From: Oscillospiraceae bacterium
GTDB taxonomy: Bacteria; Bacillota; Clostridia; Oscillospirales; Ruminococcaceae
Direction of reading: 5' to 3'
Assembly (NCBI GenBank): GCA_017528675.1
Contig: JAFXOO010000114.1
Span: forward strand, 1-9,152
Length of the DNA stretch: 9,152 nucleotides
Under the pieces are notes generated by a model. The model made no database searches. It was given only the letters and a program-made list of their open reading frames with translations, and was not told the DNA's origin. Made by a program: the position numbers and the translations under genes. Positions 1 to 6,804 of the stretch are shown piece after piece (the first letter of the stretch is position 1; each line of letters starts with the position of its first letter).

Positions 1-2355
1 AGACAGTATGCACCGGAAGGCTGCGACCTGTACTACAATGACTACAACGAGTACTGGGATCACAAGCGTGACTGCATCTACAACATGTGCAAGAGCCTGT
101 ACCAGAAGGGTCTGCTCGACGGCGTCGGCATGCAGAGCCATGTCCCGGCAAATGCGACCGGCTTTGCGGGTACGGATTCCTATACCGAAGCGATGAAGAA
201 ATACCTGAGCATCGGCTGCGATGTGCAGATCACCGAGCTGGACATCAGTCTGCTGAAGGATCATGTACCAACCTACAGCTATAGCGATCAGGCGAAGAAG
301 TACTGCGAGATCTTCAAGGCGGCTGTGGACTGGAATAACAACCCGCAGTCGGACGGCCGGGTGACGCTCGTACAGATCTGGGGGCCGAATGACGGCAATT
401 CCTGGCTGGAATCCGGTTCCAATGCACTGCTGTATGACAGCCAGAACAATGCCAAGCAGTGCTACAACGATCTGATGACGCTCCTGCCGGAATCCGAATG
501 GAAGGGGCCGGGACAGACCGCACCGCTGCCGGAGCCGGAGCTGGATGAAAACGGCTACTGGATCAACATTGACTTTGAAAACGGCGCCGGTGGCTTTACC
601 GGCAGAGGCGCCGCTACCGCAGAAGTATCGTCCAAGGAGCATTTCAGCGGCTCCAATTCGCTCTATGTCAGCGGCAGAACCGCCGAGTGGAACGGTGCAG
701 GCACCAACCTGAACACACGCATTTTCAAGGCGGGCGAGACCTACAGCTTCTCGACCAATGTACAGTATACCGGCGGCGAGGATGTGGATACCTTCTACCT
801 TTCGCTCCAGTACAAAGGCGCAGACGGTGAGACCTATTACGACCATATTGCTGAGGCAACTGCCGGCAAGGGTGAGTGGGTTCAGCTTATGAATACCACC
901 TACACACTGCCGGAGGGCGCATCTCAGTTCAATCTCTATGTAGAAATGCCGAAGTCAACCAGCGATTTCTACATAGACGATGTCATTGCATCCGTGGCAG
1001 GCAGAGCACTTCCGGGAGCTGGCGAGTCTACGGCAAAGCCTGCCCGTACTTCTGCGCTGACCGGCGATGTAAACGGCGACGGCATCATTGATATCTTTGA
1101 CCTCGGCATGGCAAAGCGTGGCATTCTCAAGGGATTTGCCAACAAATACGATGAGAGATCCGCCGATGTGGACGGCAGCGGCACAGTGGAGGTAGCAGAT
1201 CTTGTGATGCTCACACAGTGGCTCCATGGTAAGCTGAAGGAATTCCCGGTTCCGGAGACACCTCCGGCTGCGGAATATGACCACTCCAAGTGGGATAACT
1301 ACCAGGAGACTGCCTCACCGCAATATATTGACTTCTATAAGAGCTCGATCAAGAACATGGGCAACACCTACCGGCTGACGAAAAAGCTTGCCGCTGCGGA
1401 GGCGGGCGAACCGCTGACAGTAGCGTATCTCGGCGGCTCCATCACGGAGGGCAAGAACTACACCACGCCTTTCTCCAACTATCTGAAGGAAAACTTCGCA
1501 AAGGGCGGTTTCACGGAAGTCAATGCCGGTATGTCCGGTACTTCCTCGGTTGTCGGACTTGTCCGCAGCGAGAAGGATATCGTTGCGAAAAATCCGGATA
1601 TCATCTTCATCGAATTCTCTGTCAATGACCATGAGGATATCCTCTATAAGAAGGGACTCGAAAGCGTCATCAAGAAGTTCCTGGAACTGCCGAATGAGCC
1701 GGCGGTCGGCATCATCATCAACCGCTCCAAGGGCGGATTCTCCACCCAGGCACAGATGGCTCCGATCGGTCAGAATTATGACATCCCGGTGATTAGCATG
1801 GATGATGCGCTGACGAAGGCATTCAATTCCGGCTTCCTCCAGGCAGGCGACTACTTCACGGATGAATACCATCCGCACCAGAAGGGCGGTCAGCTTGTGG
1901 CAGACTGCATGGCCTACTGGGTTCGTCAGGCACTCAAGAGCGAGAACAGCGATTCCGAATTCTCGCTGCCGAGCAAGTATGTGTACGGTGCGGAGTATTC
2001 CTCCTGTGTGAATTCGGATCCGAAGACGTTCTCGAACTTCAACGCAGGCTCGTGGACAGCGGGCACCGGCTACGGTTCTCTGCCGTTTGGTTACACCTGC
2101 AACGGCGGCAGCCCGATGACCTTCAAGACCAACGGCAAGGGATTCATCGTTGTATTCAAGGCGAATTCCTCCGGTATGGGCAGCATTGATGTCACAGTCA
2201 ACGGAAAGACCACAAAGATCAGCGGCAACAAGCAGTACACCTGGGGCGGCCCGGACGCCGAGCTGGGCTACTATCAGGAAACAGCCGGCGATCTGGATGT
2301 TTCCATCAGTGGCAGCGGCAGCTTCACGATCTGGGGCATCGGCCTGATTCAGTAA
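1..2355 (+). CDS. Multimodular cellulosomal xylanase/esterase: GH10 (partial) - CBM22 - dockerin - SGNH esterase - C-terminal module; 5' end outside window
   Basis: The frame is open from base 1, so this is the last 784 residues of a longer secreted enzyme acting on xylan. Residues 1-170 are the C-terminal part of a GH10 endo-beta-1,4-xylanase: GVGMQSH is followed by VQITELDIS, whose Glu79 (235-237) matches the family nucleophile, and then WGPNDGNSW (127-135). The acid/base Glu and any signal peptide lie upstream. Residues 188-332 resemble a CBM22/CBM4_9 beta-sandwich (INIDFENG to FYIDDV). Residues 354-412 are a type I dockerin with two calcium loops, DVNGDGIIDIFD and DVDGSGTVEVAD, implying docking to a scaffoldin cohesin. 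Residues 445-650 are an SGNH hydrolase: Ser480 in GGSIT, Gly510 in NAGMSG, Asn542 in FSVND, and Asp621/His624 in DEYHPH. It is probably a carbohydrate acetyl esterase. Residues 655-784 form an uncharacterised Gly/Ser-rich, beta-rich module, possibly carbohydrate-binding. The SGNH plus C-terminal beta module recalls the CE17 layout, but the family is not assigned. Confidence 0.93.
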   Translation, partial: RQYAPEGCDLYYNDYNEYWDHKRDCIYNMCKSLYQKGLLDGVGMQSHVPANATGFAGTDSYTEAMKKYLSIGCDVQITELDISLLKDHVPTYSYSDQAKKYCEIFKAAVDWNNNPQSDGRVTLVQIWGPNDGNSWLESGSNALLYDSQNNAKQCYNDLMTLLPESEWKGPGQTAPLPEPELDENGYWINIDFENGAGGFTGRGAATAEVSSKEHFSGSNSLYVSGRTAEWNGAGTNLNTRIFKAGETYSFSTNVQYTGGEDVDTFYLSLQYKGADGETYYDHIAEATAGKGEWVQLMNTTYTLPEGASQFNLYVEMPKSTSDFYIDDVIASVAGRALPGAGESTAKPARTSALTGDVNGDGIIDIFDLGMAKRGILKGFANKYDERSADVDGSGTVEVADLVMLTQWLHGKLKEFPVPETPPAAEYDHSKWDNYQETASPQYIDFYKSSIKNMGNTYRLTKKLAAAEAGEPLTVAYLGGSITEGKNYTTPFSNYLKENFAKGGFTEVNAGMSGTSSVVGLVRSEKDIVAKNPDIIFIEFSVNDHEDILYKKGLESVIKKFLELPNEPAVGIIINRSKGGFSTQAQMAPIGQNYDIPVISMDDALTKAFNSGFLQAGDYFTDEYHPHQKGGQLVADCMAYWVRQALKSENSDSEFSLPSKYVYGAEYSSCVNSDPKTFSNFNAGSWTAGTGYGSLPFGYTCNGGSPMTFKTNGKGFIVVFKANSSGMGSIDVTVNGKTTKISGNKQYTWGGPDAELGYYQETAGDLDVSISGSGSFTIWGIGLIQ
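1060..1236 (+). other. Type I dockerin module inside the xylanase/esterase
   Basis: This encodes residues 354-412 of the gene above. It has two EF-hand-like calcium loops, each followed by a helix: DVNGDGIIDIFD with LGMAKRGILKG, and DVDGSGTVEVAD with LVMLTQWLHGKL. This duplicated layout is the known cohesin-binding fold. It is the best evidence that the host builds a cellulosome. It sits internally, between the CBM22-like and esterase modules, rather than at the C-terminus. Confidence 0.93.
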
Positions 2356-2364
2356 ATGACCCAG

Positions 2365-2400
2365 AACCTTCTCCCGGAGCGCTCCGGGAGAAGGTTTTTT
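2365..2400 (+). terminator. Rho-independent terminator of the xylanase gene
   Basis: Bases 2365-2380 and 2381-2396 are exact reverse complements, making a perfect 32-bp palindrome, with a T run at 2395-2400. It begins 10 bases after the stop codon. The hairpin is GC-rich at its core. There is no matching A run on the left side, so it should act only on + strand transcripts. Confidence 0.93.
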
Positions 2401-2632
2401 CTGATCCGGGGATAGCGGCAGTGCAATCCCGGATGGCAGAATACTGCTGCGGTGGAAGCCTGAATCACAATCATAAGTAATATACATTATAAATTGCGGG
2501 AGGGATAATGACCCGGAGAGAGGATTTCTGTTTCGACTATTGTCATTTTTCACAAATATTTACACATTTTTTTGTCACACAATAGAGAGTGCCGAATTTA
2601 GTCTATGGCTAATTTTTCTTTTCACAAAACAC
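2401..2632. other. AT-rich intergenic region upstream of the helicase-like gene
   Basis: No convincing gene is visible here. Base composition shifts from the GC-rich coding DNA to long T and A runs from about 2540 onward. It contains two direct copies of a TTTTCACAAA motif (2547-2556 and 2619-2628). A 25-codon ORF at 2508-2585 follows a GGGAGGG at 2498-2504, but with only 3 bases of spacing and no recognisable product, so it is not called. The region probably carries upstream promoter or regulator-binding DNA for the next gene. Confidence 0.6.
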
Positions 2633-2720
2633 TTGACACACTCATTATAATGTGTTATACTATACTTGAAGCGTTGTGCATGACCGTATTTTCAGGACAT
2701 GTCTATCGCTTTTTGTGAAA
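2547..2720. repeat. Three copies of TTTCACAAA around the helicase-gene promoter
   Basis: The 10-mer TTTTCACAAA occurs at 2547-2556 and again at 2619-2628. The reverse complement TTTTGTGAAA occurs at 2711-2720 and pairs exactly with TTTCACAAAA at 2620-2629. The middle and last copies face each other across the promoter at 2633-2661. One ends just upstream of the -35 box and the other lies in the leader. The arrangement suggests paired operator sites for a DNA-looping regulator, but AT-rich DNA can produce such matches by chance. Each copy contains a TGTGA/TCACA core like the half-sites of CRP/FNR-family regulators; that link is speculative. Confidence 0.45.
2633..2661 (+). promoter_or_regulatory. 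Strong sigma-A-type promoter of the helicase-like gene
   Basis: A perfect -35 box TTGACA (2633-2638) is followed by a 17-base spacer and a -10 box TATACT (2656-2661, 5 of 6 to consensus). A TG at 2653-2654 gives an extended -10. Transcription should begin near 2668, leaving a leader of about 90 bases before the preferred start codon at 2759. A second TATAAT at 2646-2651 is too close to the -35 box to pair with it. Confidence 0.88.
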
Positions 2721-2743
2721 CCACCTCAACGATTTGCATCAGC

Positions 2744-2750
2744 AGGGAGG
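2744..2750 (+). promoter_or_regulatory. Ribosome binding site that decides the helicase-gene start
   Basis: AGGGAGG lies 8 bases before the ATG at 2759. The in-frame upstream ATG at 2699 has no such site, and the 20 extra residues it would add do not look like the family N-terminus. Homologues as recalled begin close to the residues that follow 2759. The later start is therefore preferred. Confidence 0.85.
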
Positions 2751-2758
2751 CGAGCGGT

Positions 2759-5719
2759 ATGGCAACAGAGCTTTTCGGACACAATCAGTCGGCGTACAAT
2801 GCTGCCATTGCTATGCTCGCTGAGAGAAGCCGGGCTGCTGTGATCCATCCGGACGGCACCGGTAAATCCTTTATCGGGTTCAGACTCTGCGAGGATAATC
2901 CGTCAAAGCGGATTCTCTGGCTGTCGCCGTCGGAGCAAACCTTCAGGAAACAGCTTGCAAACTGGACGTCGGCAGGCGGAAGTGCGTTAGACCATGTTAC
3001 CTTTCTGACGTATGCCGAACTGATGCTGCTTTCGGAGCAGAAACTCAGGAAAATCCGCCCGGATATTGAGGTGTGCGATGAATACCACTGCGGCGGGCCC
3101 TACTGTCGGCAGGGAATTGCCCGCCTGAGAGCCTTGTATCCGGATGTACCGATGCTTGGGCTTTCTGCTGTAAGCAGTCAGAATCCGGCGTTTCAGCAGG
3201 AAATGACGGACGAGCAGTTTGACGGCAATATTGCCTCTGAGCTGACGCTTGGTGAGGCGATTGTGCGTGGTATTCTGAATCCTCCGAAGTATATTCTCGC
3301 CATTTCCTCCTATGAGAAGGATCTGGAGAAATATAAACTGCGTATGCAGTCGGCAGCGCACCAGTCTGATGAGCCGGAGGCTTGTCTTGAAGCACTTGCC
3401 TGTACGCTTGCACACGCAGACAGCCCGGACGTCATTTTTGAAAAATATATGACGGACAGGCATGGCAAATATATCGTGATGATGCCCGATTCTGATGCCA
3501 TCCAGGATTATCCGGATAAGGCAGAGCTGTGGTTCGGGAAGCTCGACAGGGAGATGCATGTGTATACTGCCTGTTCCGGTGACCTGAATACAAACGGCGC
3601 TTTCCACGCATTCAGAACGGACAAATCAGATCACCTGCGGCTGCTGTATTGTAAGGATACAGTGCCCGGAGATGCTTGTGACGAGACTGTTTCCGGCGTG
3701 ATTCTGCTGCGGCCGGTTGTTTCACAGCTTCGTTATCAGCAGCAGCTCGGATGCTTGCTGTCTGCCGCAAAAACGCATGAACTTGTGATTTTTGATGTGG
3801 TCAGCAGGATTGAGAATCTCTATAGCATCGATGCTGTCAAAGATGAGATGCGAAAGGCAGTTCATGCTATCCGTTCGCAGGGCGGCGGGAAAATGATCGT
3901 CAATGAGCACTTTCCGGTGATGAATGATCTGACAGCGTGCAAGGAGCTGGCTGAACAGCTTGAAGGCATGCTGGCAGGAACCTGGGACAGGATGTATGCG
4001 GCAGCAGAAGCCTATTACCAGGAGCACCATTCCCTCGATCCGCCCAGGCTTTCCGGAGACAGTACTTCGCTGAGCTCATGGCTGATGTTGCAGAGGCGTG
4101 TGCGCAGCGGGAAGGTGAACGGTATCCTGACGGATGAGCAGATTGAAAAGCTCGACCGCATCGGGATGCAATGGGACAGTGAAACGGACATTGCATGGAA
4201 TAAGTATTATTCCGCTGCAAAGGACTACGTCCGGAAAACGGGCAGCCTGACACCGCTGGCAACGTATGTCACGGAGAACGGCGTGCGGCTGGGAGCATGG
4301 CTTGTTCAGCTTCGCACAGCCCGGAGAATCGGATTGAACAGCAGTTACCTCACACCTGAGCATATCACGCAGCTTGATGCGATCGGTATGGTCTGGGATG
4401 TGTATGATTATGTGTTTGAGCGCAATTATTACAGTGCTGTGGATTATTATCGTGAATGCGGGAATCTGGAATGCGGGTTCAATTATGTGGACCGCCAGGG
4501 CATCCGGCTCGGAGCATGGCTGAGCTATTTAAGGCAGCAGTACAAGCTCCACGGACGGGCGATTCTGACCGAAGACCAGTTCCGGCTGCTTGATGAGATC
4601 GGCATGCGCTGGGGCAGCAAGTACGACCGGCAGTGGGACGAGTATTACAATTGCCTCACTTCCTATCTGGAACGAACCGGAAACCGGGACGTTCCGGCAA
4701 CCTGGAAGGAGGGAGCCGTTCCGCTGGGGCGCTGGTACAGGCGTCAGAAGGAGCTCTACAGTGCAGGACAACTGCGGTCTGACAGAGCAGAAAAGCTTCA
4801 GGCTCTGGGCTTGAATCTGACTGTGGAAGATCCGTGGGAGCTGCGGTTTCAGCTTGCGAAAGCCTACAGCGAAGCACACAGCGGCAGCCTGAATGTGCCG
4901 CATGACTATGTCGTGGACGGCATCTGGCTCAACAAATGGCTGAGCGAGCAGCGCCTGATGGGAGAGGGAAAGCGCAAAAAACAGCTTACCCCCGATCAAA
5001 GGCAGAAGCTTGAGTCAATCGGCATGGTATTTGGCCAGTCGCACCTCAGACAGGCCTGGGAAGCGCATTATCTGGCGCTCAGGGACTATGTGGAGCGAAC
5101 GGGGAGCACGGATATTCCGGGCGATCTCCGGGATGGCCGGGCAAATCTGAAAAGCTGGCTGCTGCGGCAGATTTCTTACAGCCGTGAAGGAAAGCTTTCA
5201 GAGGAATATGCCGAAAAGCTCAAAGCCATCGGATTTGAACTGGATGAAAGCAGTCCGTTTCAGATCGGTTTCGCTCATGCAAAAGCCTATGCCGGGCAGC
5301 ACGGCGACCTGCATGTCAAGGCTGGATATGTCTGCGAGGATGGTTACGGCCTGGCATCGTGGATTGCTGCTATGCGGCAGAAGAAGCGGAAGGGCAAGCT
5401 CACCGCAGAGCAGATCAGACGTCTGGAAGCCATCGGCATGGTCTGGAATGTCATGGATGATGCCTGGGAGGAGATGCTTGATGCTGCAAAGGCGTTTTAC
5501 GTCAGCGGAAAGCCGCTTGTGATTCCGGTGCATTACCGTGCTCCGAACGGCCGTGACTTATATGAATGGTATCTGCGGCAGCGGAGACTGTATATTGCAG
5601 GAAAGCTCTCTGCTGAGCGGATTCAGAAGCTTCAGTCAATCGGGGCAGAGATGATGCCGGGCATCCGGCAGACTGCCGGTCTTCCGGGCGGGGATGCCCA
5701 TTATAGAAAGAACGCATAG
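2759..5719 (+). CDS. SF2 helicase-like protein with eight helicase-associated (HA) repeats and degenerate motifs V/VI
   Basis: The 986-residue product, probably cytoplasmic, has an N-terminal SF2 (DEAD/DEAH-type) ATPase region and a C-terminal HA array. Motif I is HPDGTGKS (residues 30-37, Lys36). Motif II is DEYH (107-110). Motif III is SAV (136-138) where SAT is usual. Lobe 2 holds a motif V-like stretch, LLYCKDTVPGDACD (295-308), where relatives as I recall them read close to DMLNEGVHV. Its motif VI is QQLGC (328-332) where QQIGR is usual, so the ATP-sensing Arg appears to be Cys332. From residue 409 there are eight repeats of about 70 residues, each with an N-terminal Trp/Phe, a Y-rich helix, a G.WL..qR core and a LeaIGm end. 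HA domains are thought to bind nucleic acid. The gene stands alone, with its own promoter behind a terminator. Binding without full helicase activity is possible; the biological role is unknown. An earlier in-frame ATG exists at 2699. Confidence 0.88.
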   Translation: MATELFGHNQSAYNAAIAMLAERSRAAVIHPDGTGKSFIGFRLCEDNPSKRILWLSPSEQTFRKQLANWTSAGGSALDHVTFLTYAELMLLSEQKLRKIRPDIEVCDEYHCGGPYCRQGIARLRALYPDVPMLGLSAVSSQNPAFQQEMTDEQFDGNIASELTLGEAIVRGILNPPKYILAISSYEKDLEKYKLRMQSAAHQSDEPEACLEALACTLAHADSPDVIFEKYMTDRHGKYIVMMPDSDAIQDYPDKAELWFGKLDREMHVYTACSGDLNTNGAFHAFRTDKSDHLRLLYCKDTVPGDACDETVSGVILLRPVVSQLRYQQQLGCLLSAAKTHELVIFDVVSRIENLYSIDAVKDEMRKAVHAIRSQGGGKMIVNEHFPVMNDLTACKELAEQLEGMLAGTWDRMYAAAEAYYQEHHSLDPPRLSGDSTSLSSWLMLQRRVRSGKVNGILTDEQIEKLDRIGMQWDSETDIAWNKYYSAAKDYVRKTGSLTPLATYVTENGVRLGAWLVQLRTARRIGLNSSYLTPEHITQLDAIGMVWDVYDYVFERNYYSAVDYYRECGNLECGFNYVDRQGIRLGAWLSYLRQQYKLHGRAILTEDQFRLLDEIGMRWGSKYDRQWDEYYNCLTSYLERTGNRDVPATWKEGAVPLGRWYRRQKELYSAGQLRSDRAEKLQALGLNLTVEDPWELRFQLAKAYSEAHSGSLNVPHDYVVDGIWLNKWLSEQRLMGEGKRKKQLTPDQRQKLESIGMVFGQSHLRQAWEAHYLALRDYVERTGSTDIPGDLRDGRANLKSWLLRQISYSREGKLSEEYAEKLKAIGFELDESSPFQIGFAHAKAYAGQHGDLHVKAGYVCEDGYGLASWIAAMRQKKRKGKLTAEQIRRLEAIGMVWNVMDDAWEEMLDAAKAFYVSGKPLVIPVHYRAPNGRDLYEWYLRQRRLYIAGKLSAERIQKLQSIGAEMMPGIRQTAGLPGGDAHYRKNA
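3983..5650 (+). repeat. Eight tandem helicase-associated (HA) domain repeats, protein level
   Basis: Repeat starts are at 3983, 4196, 4415, 4634, 4835, 5057, 5258 and 5465, corresponding to residues 409, 480, 553, 626, 693, 767, 834 and 903. Units are about 67 to 74 residues. The shared pattern is an aromatic start, a helix with YY..A..Y, a G-x-L segment, then L..WL..qR, then L..eq...L..IGm.w. Repeats 2, 3 and 7 are closest to the pattern. Repeats 4, 6 and 8 drift most. The DNA of the units is clearly diverged, so this is an old duplication rather than a recent slippage array. Confidence 0.88.
5659..5699 (+). other. Stem-loop potential at the 3' end of the helicase-like gene
   Basis: GGGCATCC (5659-5666) can pair with GGATGCCC (5692-5699). 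A competing inner hairpin, CCGGCA (5665-5670) with TGCCGG (5674-5679), has a 3-base loop. The two overlap by two bases. No T run follows, so it does not qualify as an intrinsic terminator. It could shape the mRNA 3' region or be chance within coding DNA. Confidence 0.3.
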
Positions 5720-5724
5720 CTGCG

Positions 5725-5889
5725 ATGTCTACAAAGCAGAATGCGAGAGATAGAACTTGCGTGGAACTGAAGGGAACTCCTGACGACATGCCGATCCAGA
5801 AAGCATTCGTGATAATGAGGACGCCTACAGCTTTGGCAGAATTGCGATTACGAGCTTTATGTGATGAGATCACCTCGGTAATTCAATAA
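5725..5889 (+). CDS. Doubtful small ORF, 54 residues, no recognised product
   Basis: An ATG at 5725 opens 54 codons ending in TAA at 5887-5889. It begins five bases after the helicase stop and ends 24 bases before rfbA. The product starts MSTKQNARDR and ends CDEITSVIQ; I do not recognise it. No good ribosome binding site precedes it: only GAAAGAA lies nearby, spaced too far. It uses codons such as AGG, CGA, TTA and ATA more than its neighbours do, which argues against a native expressed gene. It may be a decayed remnant or chance. No convincing promoter for rfbA was found in this 194-bp gap. Confidence 0.22.
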   Translation: MSTKQNARDRTCVELKGTPDDMPIQKAFVIMRTPTALAELRLRALCDEITSVIQ

Positions 5890-5913
5890 ATACTTTATAG
5901 CCGGAGGTTTACA

Positions 5914-6789
5914 ATGAAAGGAATAATATTAGCTGGTGGATCCGGAACAAGATTGTATCCTTGTACCATATCTGTGAGCAAACAGCTCCTTCCGATCTAT
6001 GATAAGCCATTGATCTATTACCCGCTCTCCATGCTGATGCTTGCCAAGATCAGAGAAGTTCTGATCATCACAACACCGCAGGACAATGAGAATTTCAAAA
6101 AGCTCCTCGGCGACGGTTCGAGGATCGGCATGCACTTTGAGTATGCTGTTCAGGATACACCAAGAGGCCTTGCAGATGCCTTTATCATCGGAGAACAGTT
6201 CATCGGTGATGACAGCGTCTGTCTTGTGCTGGGCGATAATGTGTTTTACGGGGCGCAGATGACGGATATCCTCGGCGATGCCATGCGCTCGATCCAGAAT
6301 GGCGGTGCGGCGATTTTCGGCTGCTTCATGAAGAATCCCCAGGAATTCGGCGTGGTTGAGTTTGACAGCAACCACAAGGTCATTTCCATCGAGGAGAAGC
6401 CGAGAAAGCCGAAGTCCAATTATGCAGTGCCCGGATTGTATTTCTATGACAATCAGGTGATTGAGATTGCGAAGCATGTTCAGCCTTCGGCAAGAGGCGA
6501 AATCGAGATCTCCTCTGTCAATGAGGCATACCTCCAGCGCAATCAGCTCCATGTGACGCTGATGACCCGTGGCGTGACCTGGTTTGATACCGGTTCGCCC
6601 AAGGGAATGCACAAAGCAAGCGGATTCGTGAAGACCTTGCAGGAGATGCAGGGCTTCTACCTCTCCTGCATTGAGGAAATCGCCTGGCGAAAGCATTTCA
6701 TTGACGATGAACAGCTCAGAAAATGCGGAGAAGAGCTTGAGAAAACAGACTACGGCAAATATCTCCTCTCATTGCTGAATAATGAATAA
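5914..6789 (+). CDS. rfbA: Glucose-1-phosphate thymidylyltransferase (RfbA/RmlA)
   Basis: This enzyme joins glucose-1-phosphate and dTTP to form dTDP-glucose, the first step of dTDP-deoxysugar synthesis in the cytoplasm. The 291 residues are full length for the family. The nucleotide-binding loop is AGGSGTRLYP (7-16), followed by SKQLLPIYDKP (22-32). LGDN (106-109) holds the metal-binding Asp. EEKP (160-163), GEIEI (195-199) and WFDTG (223-227) are also family motifs. A GGAGG at 5903-5907 sits 6 bases before the ATG. It is the first gene of the sugar operon, with rfbB 15 bases downstream. Position 17 is Cys where Leu is common, which probably matters little. Confidence 0.97.
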   Translation: MKGIILAGGSGTRLYPCTISVSKQLLPIYDKPLIYYPLSMLMLAKIREVLIITTPQDNENFKKLLGDGSRIGMHFEYAVQDTPRGLADAFIIGEQFIGDDSVCLVLGDNVFYGAQMTDILGDAMRSIQNGGAAIFGCFMKNPQEFGVVEFDSNHKVISIEEKPRKPKSNYAVPGLYFYDNQVIEIAKHVQPSARGEIEISSVNEAYLQRNQLHVTLMTRGVTWFDTGSPKGMHKASGFVKTLQEMQGFYLSCIEEIAWRKHFIDDEQLRKCGEELEKTDYGKYLLSLLNNE

Positions 6790-6791
6790 AT

Positions 6792-6798
6792 AGGGGGA
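6792..6798 (+). promoter_or_regulatory. Ribosome binding site for the GTG start of rfbB
   Basis: AGGGGGA ends 6 bases before the GTG at 6805. The encoded protein then begins TIIVTGGAGFIG, the expected start of a Rossmann-fold sugar dehydratase. No in-frame ATG lies in this short gap, so GTG is the start. Confidence 0.85.
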
Positions 6799-6804
6799 AC
6801 CATT

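Noticed and set aside
1315..2553. A 412-codon open frame on the minus strand opposite the esterase region
   Set aside because: It is antisense to a well-supported coding region and runs through the terminator palindrome. Its composition (His, Arg, Ala rich) is typical of a mirror frame in GC-rich DNA, and no family motifs are visible.
2508..2585. A 25-codon ORF after GGGAGGG in the AT-rich intergenic region
   Set aside because: The spacing to the ATG is only 3 bases, the product is Phe/His-rich low-information sequence, and it ends within the T/A-rich promoter region.
2646..2651. A perfect TATAAT
   Set aside because: It lies only 7 bases from the -35 TTGACA and has no other -35 partner in place. 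The TATACT at 2656 has correct 17-base spacing and a TG extension.
2699..2758. Upstream ATG extending the helicase-like protein by 20 residues
   Set aside because: No ribosome binding site precedes it, while AGGGAGG is well placed for the ATG at 2759. The extra residues do not resemble the family N-terminus.
5833..5861. TTGGCA with TTTATG at 17-base spacing upstream of rfbA
   Set aside because: The -10 element matches consensus at only three positions, so I do not call it a promoter.
5929..6696. A 255-codon open frame on the minus strand opposite rfbA
   Set aside because: It is a shadow of the rfbA codon pattern, with no ribosome binding site, no recognisable domain and full overlap with a certain gene.
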